Part shown: positions 49,868-58,599 of the stretch, in pieces | Layout of the letters: each line of letters starts with the position of its first letter | Position numbering within the stretch: the first letter of the stretch is position 1 | NCBI GenBank assembly: GCA_002494135.1 | Contig: DLBG01000023.1 | Coordinates: forward strand, 1 to 63,430 | Direction: 5' to 3' | DNA length: 63,430 nt | Source of the DNA: Lachnospiraceae bacterium UBA7027 | Lineage (GTDB): Bacteria; Bacillota; Clostridia; Lachnospirales; Lachnospiraceae | Notes under the pieces: model-generated | The model's database searches: none | What the model was told of the DNA's origin: nothing | Seen by the model: only the letters and a program-made list of their open reading frames with translations | Made by a program: the position numbers and the translations under genes

Positions 49868-51253
49868 ATGGGCGGTAAACTGGAATCCATAAAGAGAATA
49901 CTTGTTTTGCAGCTGATTACGGTGGAGTTTATCCTGGATGTTGCGGGATATGCGTTCCTTTGGTTTGCAAAATTTAAACAAATTATCCCTCTTACCTTCT
50001 TCCAGAAGGGGGATGCACTTTTGATTGCCATTTACGCGATTATTCTTTTCGCCTTCAGTCTGGCCTACGGCGCCGGTAAAATCGGCTACCTGCGGAGTTT
50101 TGAAATTTTCCTTTCCCAGGCTATTTCCCTTCTTGCAACCAACCTGATTTCCTATGCACAGCTTTCGCTGATGAATGCCGGACTGTTCAATCCGAAATAC
50201 ATTCTGATTCTGACAGCAATTCAGTTAGTCTTCGCACTGGGCTGGTCGTTCTTTTCGAATTTCATCTACCGATCCGTATTTGCTCCGCGCGATCTTCTGC
50301 TTGTCTGCGGCGACAGACCCGTGGATGAAATTGTTGAGAAGTTTAACTCCAGAAAAGACCGGTTTGTAATAGCAAAAATCATGAATATCTCCGAAGGGGA
50401 AGAGGCAATCGAAAAAGAAATCGAACAGCGCTATCAGGGCATGATTATCTGGGACATTCCGCAAAAGAACCGGAACAATCTTTTGAAATACTGCTACAGC
50501 AAGTCCATTCGTGTTTACATGATGCCGAAAATCTCGGACGTAATCGTACAGGGAGCGGACGTCCTGCATTTCTTTGATACTCCGGTACTTTTGACCAGAG
50601 AGTATCCGCTGACACTTGAACAAAGATTTATCAAGCGGACCATCGACCTGGTTTGTGCAATCCTGTTAGTGATTATCACTTCGCCGATTATGCTGATTTC
50701 CGCTTTCATCATCAAGGTTTCTGACGGAGGCCCTGTTTTCTATCGCCAGAAGAGGGTAACGGTCGGTGGAAAAGAATTCCGGATTATCAAGTTCCGTTCC
50801 ATGCGGGTGGATGCCGAAAAGGACGGAAAGGCAAGACTTGCCTCCAAGGGAGATCCCAGAATCACACCGTTCGGTAAATTTATCCGGAAAGTCCGTATCG
50901 ATGAGCTTCCGCAGCTTTTTAACATCATCGCCGGCGACATGTCCTTTATCGGACCGAGACCGGAACGACCGGAAATCATTGCCCAGTATGTGGAGGATAT
51001 GCCGGAATTTACTTACCGTACCAAAGTGAAGGCCGGTCTTGCCGGTTATGCACAGGTTTACGGCAAGTACAATACGACACCTTACGACAAACTGAAGCTG
51101 GATTTGATTTATATCGAGAATTATTCCACCTGGCTGGATTTAAGACTGATGCTTTTAACCCTGAAGGTGCTGTTTTTGCCGGATGCTACGGAAGGCGTAT
51201 CCCAGGGGCAGGTAACCGCGCTTAAGAAAGAGTCGGAGAACGATAACAGATAA
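49868..51253 (+). CDS. Polyprenyl-phosphate sugar phosphotransferase (WcaJ/CpsE type)
   Basis: Initiating enzyme of lipid-linked polysaccharide synthesis; moves a hexose 1-phosphate from a UDP-sugar to undecaprenyl phosphate. The 461-residue protein has four N-terminal transmembrane segments, a nucleotide-fold-like middle domain, a fifth membrane helix near residue 265, and the conserved C-terminal domain. Its blocks are GGPVFYRQKRVTVGGKEF, KFRSMRVDAE, RIDELPQLFNII, MSFIGPRPERPE and KAGLAGYAQVYGKYNT. An upstream in-frame ATG (49811) is rejected because CGGGAG (49855-49860) fits 49868. It is first in the operon, as is common. Confidence 0.93.
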   Translation: MGGKLESIKRILVLQLITVEFILDVAGYAFLWFAKFKQIIPLTFFQKGDALLIAIYAIILFAFSLAYGAGKIGYLRSFEIFLSQAISLLATNLISYAQLSLMNAGLFNPKYILILTAIQLVFALGWSFFSNFIYRSVFAPRDLLLVCGDRPVDEIVEKFNSRKDRFVIAKIMNISEGEEAIEKEIEQRYQGMIIWDIPQKNRNNLLKYCYSKSIRVYMMPKISDVIVQGADVLHFFDTPVLLTREYPLTLEQRFIKRTIDLVCAILLVIITSPIMLISAFIIKVSDGGPVFYRQKRVTVGGKEFRIIKFRSMRVDAEKDGKARLASKGDPRITPFGKFIRKVRIDELPQLFNIIAGDMSFIGPRPERPEIIAQYVEDMPEFTYRTKVKAGLAGYAQVYGKYNTTPYDKLKLDLIYIENYSTWLDLRLMLLTLKVLFLPDATEGVSQGQVTALKKESENDNR

Positions 51254-51282
51254 GGGGAAAGATTAGAGGACTGAAAAAGGCA

Positions 51283-52335
51283 ATGAAAGAACCATTGAAC
51301 ATCAGATTGCTGGTTTTACATCTTGCAAAAAAAATCTATGTGCTGTTAATCGGTGCGGTGCTCGGCGCTCTTGTTTTCGGCGGCGGGTATTACTTAAAGA
51401 CCTATGTTTTCGCACCGGCAGACATCTATGTTGCTACTTCGCAGCTTTATTTAACATACTCCAAGGAAGTGAAAATCGACAATATATACATCAATGATTA
51501 TACCTGGCAGACACTTGCCGGGTCGGATGCGTGCGTTGAAGAGGCTTTAAAGGAACTGCCCAAAGGGTATACGCCGGAATTTCTTCGAAGCGTGGTTAAG
51601 GCCGGGCTGGAAAGTGACGTCAGGCTGGTCACTGTGACCGTAAGCTGCGAGAATCCGGATGAAGCGGTGCTCATTGCAAACGCTTACGAAAAAGCAATCG
51701 CAAAACTCGCAGATCGGATGGAAGATGTTACCGGAGTGCAGGTTTTTGACTCCGCAAAGACCGCGGTAAAGAAGGGATTTGATGACAGAACCCTGCGCAT
51801 GAGCATCACCGGAGCAATAATCGGGACAGTCGCAGCATTGGTTTTGCTTTTGTTTTTGTTTTCCGTGGATGATTCCGTTTACCTTCCGGAAACAACGATG
51901 CTTCGCTACAACATTCCCACTCTTCTTTGTTTTGAAAAGAAGAACATGATACTGTCAAGCTGGGATGAAAAGGCGGCGGCGAACAATCTATCGGAAGTTC
52001 TTTCCGGAAAAAGGAAGGTCTGTCTTACCGATGTTTCCGGTGAAAGCGGATGTTCGGCGGAAGAAATCGGACCCTGTCTGGAAGGCCTAAAGAAGCTGAC
52101 CGGTGCGGCGGATATGATTCATCCGGTGGACGGAATCAATCAAAACGCCGATGTGATTTCCGAGATAAAGGAATCCGACGGAGTAATTCTGCTCTTAAAG
52201 GCCGGAGGGAATAACGGTAAAATGGCTGAAAGAGCAATGGATTATTTAAAGATTCACAAGACGGATATTCTCGGTTTTGTCCTGTATGATACAGACAAAA
52301 AGGGAATGTTGAAGTATTTGTCAAACCGTAAGTAG
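51283..52335 (+). CDS. Wzz-like chain-length protein with BY-kinase-like cytoplasmic domain
   Basis: A 350-residue protein. The N-terminal Wzz part has a transmembrane helix (about 17-40), an outside domain (45-165) with VTVSCENPDEAVLIANAYEK, and a second helix (about 172-195). It should set polysaccharide chain length. The cytoplasmic region (about 215-350) has the layout of the BY-kinase P-loop fold: RKVCLTDVSGESGCSAEEIG where the Walker A loop should be, then SDGVILLLKAGGNNGKMAERA and DILGFVLYDTDKKG. The Walker A Lys and the Walker A'/B Asp motifs are missing. So it is probably a fused pseudokinase domain. No CapB/CpsD kinase gene is in the window. Confidence 0.8.
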   Translation: MKEPLNIRLLVLHLAKKIYVLLIGAVLGALVFGGGYYLKTYVFAPADIYVATSQLYLTYSKEVKIDNIYINDYTWQTLAGSDACVEEALKELPKGYTPEFLRSVVKAGLESDVRLVTVTVSCENPDEAVLIANAYEKAIAKLADRMEDVTGVQVFDSAKTAVKKGFDDRTLRMSITGAIIGTVAALVLLLFLFSVDDSVYLPETTMLRYNIPTLLCFEKKNMILSSWDEKAAANNLSEVLSGKRKVCLTDVSGESGCSAEEIGPCLEGLKKLTGAADMIHPVDGINQNADVISEIKESDGVILLLKAGGNNGKMAERAMDYLKIHKTDILGFVLYDTDKKGMLKYLSNRK

Positions 52336-52359
52336 AAAGATGATTCAGGAGAAGACAGT

Positions 52360-53148
52360 TTGTCAGTCCAGCTTTTGATATCCGCACTGAAGAAAGATCC
52401 TGCGGCTTTACTTGAAAAAATGCATATCGCGTCCGATGCCGTACTCGTAAACCAATGCGATAAAAGCGGCGAGGAGGAAACAATATTCGGTGGACATACC
52501 GTTCGAATCATTTCCATGACGGAACGCGGAATCGGCTTAAGCCGGAATACCGCTTTAGAGAATGCAACGGGAGATATTCTTTTATTTGCGGACGATGACA
52601 TTGTTTATGATGCCGGATATGAAAAGGCTCTGGAAAATGCATTTCGGGAGAATCCCGGTGCCGACATCCTTTTATTCAACGTTCGTGTATGCGATGAAAG
52701 AAAAACATACTGGAATGAGGGTGTAAAAAAAGTTTCAAAAATAAATTGCGGAAGATATCCGGCATACAGCATCGCCGCAAAAAGAGATGCCTTAAAGAAA
52801 GCGGATGTAAAATTTTCACTTTTGTTCGGAGGCGGTGCAAAATATTCCAACGGAGAAGATTCCCTGTTTTTGACGGACTGCATCCGCAAAGGACTCAAAG
52901 TTTATACTACGCCTGTAGTACTTGGAGAAGAAATATCCGAAGGTTCCACCTGGTTTCACGGATTTACGGAGAAATTCTTTTTTGACAGAGGAGTGCTGTT
53001 TGCGTTTCTTTATCCGCACAGCGCGGCATTATGGGCATTTCGCTTTGTATACCTGAAAGGGGATATCAAAAGCGACGAAATCGGTAAAAAGAACGCCTGG
53101 AAACAGATCCGGGACGGAATCAGAGAAGGAAAGCGGCTGCACAAATGA
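52360..53148 (+). CDS. Glycosyltransferase family 2 protein
   Basis: A 262-residue GT-A fold protein with no membrane segment. The donor site motif is ILLFADDDIVYD (DxD, about residues 68-79), preceded by GIGLSRNTALENATGD, the usual GT2 linker. SLLFGGGAKYSNGEDSLFL contains a possible ExD catalytic motif (GED). The start is TTG behind CAGGAG with an 8-nt spacer; no in-frame ATG is near. It overlaps the EpsG-like gene by 4 bp. Donor and acceptor are unknown. Confidence 0.86.
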   Translation: MSVQLLISALKKDPAALLEKMHIASDAVLVNQCDKSGEEETIFGGHTVRIISMTERGIGLSRNTALENATGDILLFADDDIVYDAGYEKALENAFRENPGADILLFNVRVCDERKTYWNEGVKKVSKINCGRYPAYSIAAKRDALKKADVKFSLLFGGGAKYSNGEDSLFLTDCIRKGLKVYTTPVVLGEEISEGSTWFHGFTEKFFFDRGVLFAFLYPHSAALWAFRFVYLKGDIKSDEIGKKNAWKQIRDGIREGKRLHK

Positions 53149-54233
53149 TTATCTATCTTGTTCTGGCAGTCCTGACCGTTTTTATGGCCATGGGCGTGGA
53201 GCGAAAAAAGAATATCATCGCATCGGGCGGAGAGAGAATCTATACGAGAGGGAAGCTTAGAAACGAAAGCCTTCTTTTCGGAATCTTCTTTTTTCTGCTG
53301 GCATTGTCTGCGTGCAGGATTGCAATCGGAAACGACTATTGGGAATATACATCCATTTTCAATCTGATTGCGCAGAACCGCTATGTTTCGACGGAATTCG
53401 GATTCAATACGTTTGTACGAATCTGCCACTTCATTTTCGGGAAAGAGAATTACATCATCATTTTTGCAATTGTTGCGGCCGTGACCATTTTCTTTTCCCT
53501 GAAGGCAATCTACGAGCTGAGTGAGAGTTTCGGTTATGCGTTCTTTCTCTACATGGTTTTCGGGATTTACCTTTCCGGATTCAATTCCATCCGGTATTAT
53601 CTGGTTTTGGCTTTTGCCATGTTTTCGGTGGTTTATCTTTTTCGGAAGGAATACGAGAAGTTCGTACTTTTGCTTTTGTTTGCATCGACGTTTCATATGT
53701 CCGTGCTGTTTTGCCTGGTGGTTTATCCGCTTGCGAAACTTCGCTGGAAGGTATGGGTTTATCCGGTGCTCGGTGTGTTTGCGGCAAGCCTTCTTGCTTT
53801 CCCGGACTTCTACAGACGGATTATCTTTTTCTTCTATCCGTTCTACGAGGGCTCGGTTTACGATACCGGCGAGACCAGTATGATACAGATTGCAAGATGC
53901 GTTGCGGTACTGATTTTCTCTCTGTGTTTTTACAGGCAGGCCATAAAGGACAACGAAAGGAATCAGTTTTTCTTTAAACTGAATCTGCTTGCATTGACGT
54001 TATATGCGTGCTGCTCCTTTATGCCTGTGATTTCAAGAATCGGATACTATTTAAACGTTTATCAGATTTTTCTGATTCCGTCGGTACTTCTGGCGGTGCC
54101 GAAGAAATGGATGCGGATCACGTTTACGATTCTGATTGGTTTGGCAGGTGCCGGATATTTTATCTACTTCCTGCAAAGTGCAAAAGATATCGGAACACAC
54201 ATTGTTCCTTACTGGAACTGGATTATGTATTAA
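53145..54233 (+). CDS. EpsG family polysaccharide polymerase
   Basis: A 362-residue membrane protein with about 10 transmembrane segments. IAIGNDYWEYTSIFN, STEFGFNTFVRICHFIFG and GFNSIRYYLVLAFAMFSV followed by FHMSVLFCLVVYPLA are the conserved EpsG blocks (G-x-D-Y, E-P/F-G-x, R-x-x-A, F-H-x-S). EpsG proteins are Wzy-like polymerases that join lipid-linked repeat units outside the membrane. It sits among the glycosyltransferases as expected for a Wzx/Wzy-type cluster. Confidence 0.9.
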   Translation: MIIYLVLAVLTVFMAMGVERKKNIIASGGERIYTRGKLRNESLLFGIFFFLLALSACRIAIGNDYWEYTSIFNLIAQNRYVSTEFGFNTFVRICHFIFGKENYIIIFAIVAAVTIFFSLKAIYELSESFGYAFFLYMVFGIYLSGFNSIRYYLVLAFAMFSVVYLFRKEYEKFVLLLLFASTFHMSVLFCLVVYPLAKLRWKVWVYPVLGVFAASLLAFPDFYRRIIFFFYPFYEGSVYDTGETSMIQIARCVAVLIFSLCFYRQAIKDNERNQFFFKLNLLALTLYACCSFMPVISRIGYYLNVYQIFLIPSVLLAVPKKWMRITFTILIGLAGAGYFIYFLQSAKDIGTHIVPYWNWIMY

Positions 54234-54249
54234 AGGAGCCGGTTTACGG

Positions 54250-55113
54250 ATGCTTTTTACGGTAATTACCGTTTCTTTCAAAGCGGGAAACAAATTAAAA
54301 GATACCGTCCTGGATATTCTGAAACAGGATTATGTGAATTACGAGATTCTTGTCAAGGACGGTAATTCCGCGGATGATTCCGTTCCCCTTTTGTGCGACG
54401 CATTGGAGGAGGCTGGATTTACGCAGACAAAGCAGGAAGAAAAAGAGAATGCAAAGTTTTTTCTTTTTGAGAAAAAATCGTCTCCCCGTGTTCGCATTTA
54501 TTGCGAAAAGGACAGCGGAATTTACGATGCCATGAATCATGCCGTGGCAAAAGCCGAAGGAAATTTTGTGATCTTCATGAACTGCGGAGACCGGTTTTAT
54601 GAAGACACGGTTCTTTCAAAGACAGCGCAAAGAATCGCTGCAAAACCCGACCGGAGAATTTACTACGGAGACGCATTCTTTTGCAAGGCAGGAGAAATCA
54701 TCAGTCAGCCGAAGGAAATTACCGAGTCGGTCTGCTACCGGCATATGCCGAATCATCAGGCTTGTTTTTTCGACAGAACACTCTGGGAAAAACAGGGATT
54801 TCAGACGAAGTACCGGATACGTGCCGACTACGATTTTTTCCTTCGTAATTATTTCGAAGAAGGAATCCGCCCGGGATATCTTGATTTGTGCGTCAGTGCT
54901 TATGAGGGAGGCGGATATTCCGAGACAAAAGAAAACCGTAAACGTGACAAAGAAGAACACCGTGAAATCGTGGTTCACTACATGGGCAGGAAACGGGCGG
55001 ATCATTATCGCAGGATTATGATTCTGACACTGCAACCGCTTCGAACCTGGATTGCGCAGAAGAGTATTTTTGCAGGTGCGTACAATTCCTTAAAGAAAAA
55101 ACTGTACCGATAG
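54250..55113 (+). CDS. Glycosyltransferase family 2 protein
   Basis: A 287-residue GT-A transferase. FTVITVSFKAGNKLKDTVLD starts the Rossmann-like half. EKDSGIYDAMNHAVAKAEG and VIFMNCGDRFYED are the signature of the AmsE/WfgS-like GT2 branch, in which NxGD replaces DxD. ADYDFFLRNYFEEG follows near the C-terminus. An in-frame ATG at 54136 lies inside the EpsG-like gene and is not supported by a Shine-Dalgarno; AAGGAG (54234-54239) fits 54250. The sugar specificity is unknown. Confidence 0.86.
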   Translation: MLFTVITVSFKAGNKLKDTVLDILKQDYVNYEILVKDGNSADDSVPLLCDALEEAGFTQTKQEEKENAKFFLFEKKSSPRVRIYCEKDSGIYDAMNHAVAKAEGNFVIFMNCGDRFYEDTVLSKTAQRIAAKPDRRIYYGDAFFCKAGEIISQPKEITESVCYRHMPNHQACFFDRTLWEKQGFQTKYRIRADYDFFLRNYFEEGIRPGYLDLCVSAYEGGGYSETKENRKRDKEEHREIVVHYMGRKRADHYRRIMILTLQPLRTWIAQKSIFAGAYNSLKKKLYR

Positions 55114-55122
55114 AGGAGCAGG

Positions 55123-56394
55123 ATGAGAGTATTATGGGTTTGCAATCAGTGCATACCGGTGATTGCAAAACATCTGAATATCGAAGTCCCGAACAAGGAG
55201 GGATGGCTTTCCGGACTGTCGGAAAAACTGATTGCCGAAGACAGCGGAATCGAACTGGGTGTCTGCTTTAATACGGATGCGCAGCACGCATCCTATCGCG
55301 GAGAATATGAAGTTACGGCCTACGGATACTGCGATGATGTGAATCAGGCATGGAGATATGACGAAAGCCTGGAGGAGAGATTCCGGGAGATTATCCGGGA
55401 TTTCAATCCCGACGTCATTCACATTTTCGGAACCGAATATCCGCATACACTGGCCGTTTGCAGGGCGGCTTTCAATCCTTCCAGAATTTTAATCGGGATA
55501 CAGGGGCTTTGCAGTGTGTATGCCGAGCACTATTTTGACGGACTTCCGAAGGAAATAATAGACGGCGGTACTTTAAGAGACGATTTAAAGAAGGACAACA
55601 TAAAGAGGCAGCAGGCCAAGTTCGTACTCCGCGGCGAGAACGAAATCAAGGCCCTCCAAATAGCCGGAAACGTTACCGGCCGTACCGACTGGGACAGACA
55701 TTATACGTCGGAATTTAACCCGCATGCGAAGTATCATTTCATGAATGAAACGTTAAGAAGCGTATTTTACGATGGAACGTGGGAATACGATAAATGCGAG
55801 AAACATTCTCTGTTTGCCAGCCAGGGAGACTATCCAATCAAAGGGCTTCATGTACTTTTGAGAGTTTTGCCCGAAATCCGGAAAGAATATCCGGACGTGA
55901 AACTGTATGTTGCCGGCAATAAAATCACAGGAGAAGACTCCTTCAAAAAAAGAATGCTGATCGGAAGCTACGGGAAATATATCCGGAAACTGATTCGTGA
56001 CGGAAACCTTGAGGAAAACGTCTTTTTCCTGGGAAGCCTGAATGCCGATGCGATGAAGGAAAGATATTTAAAATCCAATGTTTTTATTTCCCCGTCCATG
56101 ATGGAGAATTCTCCGAATTCCGTCGGGGAAGCAATGCTTCTGTCCATGCCGGTAATTACGTCGGATGTCGGCGGCGTGAGAAATCTGCTGAACGAAGATG
56201 AGGGATTTATTTATCCGGCCCTCGATGAAGAAGCATTAAAAGAAGCAGTGTTTAAGTGTTTTGCCGAAAACGGAAGCGAGAGGCAGAACGGGATGTGCAG
56301 GCGCGCCGGAGAACACGCACGATTAACGCACAACGCGGACACAAATTACAGGCGGTTATTGGAAATCTATAACAGCATTCTGAAAGCAGAATAA
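55123..56394 (+). CDS. Glycosyltransferase family 4 protein
   Basis: A 423-residue GT-B fold enzyme. The N-terminal acceptor domain has PDVIHIFGTEYPHT. The C-terminal nucleotide-sugar domain has SLFASQGDYPIKGLHVLLR, VKLYVAGNKITG, NVFFLGSLNADAMKERY and SPSMMENSPNSVGEAML with the E-x7-E donor motif. It also has MPVITSDVGGVRNLL. A retaining mechanism is expected for GT4. It begins 9 bp after the previous transferase with Shine-Dalgarno GAGGAG. Confidence 0.9.
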   Translation: MRVLWVCNQCIPVIAKHLNIEVPNKEGWLSGLSEKLIAEDSGIELGVCFNTDAQHASYRGEYEVTAYGYCDDVNQAWRYDESLEERFREIIRDFNPDVIHIFGTEYPHTLAVCRAAFNPSRILIGIQGLCSVYAEHYFDGLPKEIIDGGTLRDDLKKDNIKRQQAKFVLRGENEIKALQIAGNVTGRTDWDRHYTSEFNPHAKYHFMNETLRSVFYDGTWEYDKCEKHSLFASQGDYPIKGLHVLLRVLPEIRKEYPDVKLYVAGNKITGEDSFKKRMLIGSYGKYIRKLIRDGNLEENVFFLGSLNADAMKERYLKSNVFISPSMMENSPNSVGEAMLLSMPVITSDVGGVRNLLNEDEGFIYPALDEEALKEAVFKCFAENGSERQNGMCRRAGEHARLTHNADTNYRRLLEIYNSILKAE

Positions 56395-56396
56395 GC

Positions 56397-57584
56397 ATGA
56401 CAGTAACGTTCGTTTCAAACTACATAAATCATCATCAGATTCCCGTAAGTAATGTGATGTATGAAAATCTCGGCAGTGATTATGCTTTCGTTCAGACCGA
56501 ACCCATGGAAGAAGAGCGCGTTAAAATGGGATGGGGTTTAAAAAACGGAAGGCCTCCGTATCTTCTGGAACTTGAGAAGGACGAAGAAGAGTGCAAAAGA
56601 CGGATTGCCGAAAGCGATGTTGTGATTTTCGGCGGAACGGAACGCGAGGATCTGATTGAAGAAAGACTCAAAGCCGGGAAAAGCATCATCCGATATTCGG
56701 AACGTTTATATCGCGAAGGACAGTGGAAAGCAATTTCTCCGAGAGGCTTAATTAAGAAATATCATGACCATACGCGCTATTCGAATTCTCCCGTCTGTCT
56801 TCTTTGCTCGGGTGCATATGTGGCAGATGATTTTGAAATCATTCGCGCATACCGCAATAAGAGACTGAAATGGGGATACTTCCCAGAATTTCGCGAATCT
56901 TCCGAAGAAGAAAGACGGAATAAAAAAGACGGAGCGGTTCTTCGTATCCTCTGGGCAGGACGTTTCCTGAAACTGAAGCATGCACAGGATGCGCTGGAAG
57001 CCGTAGCAGTCATGGATCGCGAGGGAATACCCTTCGAGATGACATTCATCGGAGAGGGGGAATGCGGGGAGGAACTGAAAGCTTTCACGCAGGAAAATCA
57101 TTTGACCGAAAAAGTTCGTTTTACCGGATTCTTATCCCCTTCGGAAGTCCGGGAAGAAATGGACAAAGCGGATGTATTTCTCTTTACCAGCGATTTTAAA
57201 GAAGGCTGGGGCGCGGTCGTCAACGAAGCCATGAACAGCGGCTGCGTGGTTATCGCATCACATGCGGCGGGAGCGGTACCGTTTTTAATTAAGGACGGTG
57301 TAAACGGACGCATATACAAAAGCGGTGATGTCGTATCTTTAACGGATGCGTTAAGAGAAGTACTTACAAACGACGGGCTGAGAAAAGCCATGTCAAAGGA
57401 GGCATACCGGACCATTGCAACGCAGTGGAATCCGAAGGAAGCCGGCAGGCGTCTTTTGAAACTGTGCGAAAGCATGAAAACGGGCGAGGTTGTGTTTGAA
57501 AAAGAAGGACCGTTAAGCGCCGCGGAGGTCATTCCCGAGAAGAAGATGTATCAGTATGTCAGGGGTAAAACAAATGGCACTTGA
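56397..57584 (+). CDS. Glycosyltransferase family 4 protein
   Basis: A 395-residue GT-B transferase. The N-terminal domain starts VTFVSNYINHHQIPVSNVMY. The C-terminal domain has RILWAGRFLKLKHAQDALEA, MTFIGEGECGEELKAF, VRFTGFLSPSEVREEM and LFTSDFKEGWGAVVNEAMNSG with the GT4 E-x7-E motif. It is distinct in sequence from the GT4 before it, so it likely adds a different sugar. The start follows the upstream stop by 2 bp with only a weak Shine-Dalgarno; the end overlaps the next gene by 11 bp. Confidence 0.89.
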   Translation: MTVTFVSNYINHHQIPVSNVMYENLGSDYAFVQTEPMEEERVKMGWGLKNGRPPYLLELEKDEEECKRRIAESDVVIFGGTEREDLIEERLKAGKSIIRYSERLYREGQWKAISPRGLIKKYHDHTRYSNSPVCLLCSGAYVADDFEIIRAYRNKRLKWGYFPEFRESSEEERRNKKDGAVLRILWAGRFLKLKHAQDALEAVAVMDREGIPFEMTFIGEGECGEELKAFTQENHLTEKVRFTGFLSPSEVREEMDKADVFLFTSDFKEGWGAVVNEAMNSGCVVIASHAAGAVPFLIKDGVNGRIYKSGDVVSLTDALREVLTNDGLRKAMSKEAYRTIATQWNPKEAGRRLLKLCESMKTGEVVFEKEGPLSAAEVIPEKKMYQYVRGKTNGT

Positions 57585-58599
57585 AGAGTATAAAATCTCC
57601 GTAATCGTGCCGGTATACAACGCGGAGGGTTATCTGGAGAAATGTGTCTGCTCCCTGCTTGAACAGACGCATAAAAACATGGAGATCATCCTGGTGGATG
57701 ACGGGTCGAAAGACAATTCCGGGCGGCTGTGCGACTGGTATGCGAAGGAGCATGGAAACGTTATTGCCCTGCATAAAGAAAACGGCGGGTCTTCTTCCGC
57801 AAGAAACCTGGGAATCCAAAATGCGACGGGTGATTACATTGCTTTTTGCGACAGTGACGACTATGTGGAAAAAGATATGTATTTAAGACTTCTTTCCGCT
57901 GCACTGGATCATCCGGAAGGAGATATCTGCCAGATTCGTGCCGTTTATCATTCCGCAGGCGGTGAGGCCCTGAACGAACCGGAGGATACCGGAGAGGTTC
58001 ATCACATTCCCTCCGCGGAAATGTTCCGGCTTTTAATGCTTCATCTCGGCGATGCATCGTTTTGCACGAAACTGATTCGCCGGAGTTTTATGCAGGACTA
58101 CCGTTTTTCGGAAGGAAAGCTTAACGAAGACTTCGAACTGATTCTTGCAATGATTCAGAGAACCGACGGTGTCTGGCAGGTTGATAATATCGGATATCAT
58201 ATTGTATTGTCCGACAACAGTAATACAAGAGGCAATTACAGGAAAGAGTTTTTCGATGCAATGATCAGTAACTCGGATGTTGCATACAAGACCGCAAAAG
58301 AAAAGTATCCGGAAGCAGTTACCGAAGCAAGAAGGTTTCAGTTTTATCAAAGACTGGATTATCTTCTGCACATTCCGGTAAAGGAAATGAAGCATAACGA
58401 AGTCTGCGACGGAGTCATTCGTTTTCTTCGGGAAAACAAAAAGGAGATTCAAAACAATCCGTTTCTGTCCGAGAAGGAGAAACGGAATCTGCGGATTCTG
58501 ATGCAGATTCCGAGACTCAGCAGGAGACTCCACGGACTGCTTATGAAGATGAAAGGAACGGGCAAAACCGAAATCTATACGGGAGCCCAGATTACATGA
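57574..58599 (+). CDS. Glycosyltransferase family 2 protein
   Basis: A 341-residue GT-A transferase with the classic start ISVIVPVYNAEGYLEKCVCS, ILVDDGSKDNSG, NGGSSSARNLGIQNATGDY and FCDSDDYVEKDMY (DSDD donor motif). The C-terminal 120 residues are helical and basic. ATG 57556 is in frame, but AGGGG (57561-57565) is spaced for 57574. It overlaps the GT4 gene upstream by 11 bp and the ABC transporter gene downstream by 4 bp, so translation is coupled. Confidence 0.9.
   Translation: MALEEYKISVIVPVYNAEGYLEKCVCSLLEQTHKNMEIILVDDGSKDNSGRLCDWYAKEHGNVIALHKENGGSSSARNLGIQNATGDYIAFCDSDDYVEKDMYLRLLSAALDHPEGDICQIRAVYHSAGGEALNEPEDTGEVHHIPSAEMFRLLMLHLGDASFCTKLIRRSFMQDYRFSEGKLNEDFELILAMIQRTDGVWQVDNIGYHIVLSDNSNTRGNYRKEFFDAMISNSDVAYKTAKEKYPEAVTEARRFQFYQRLDYLLHIPVKEMKHNEVCDGVIRFLRENKKEIQNNPFLSEKEKRNLRILMQIPRLSRRLHGLLMKMKGTGKTEIYTGAQIT

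Noticed and set aside
53010..53696. - strand open frame opposite the EpsG-like gene
   Set aside because: It covers a real polymerase gene with recognisable motifs and lacks a ribosome site.
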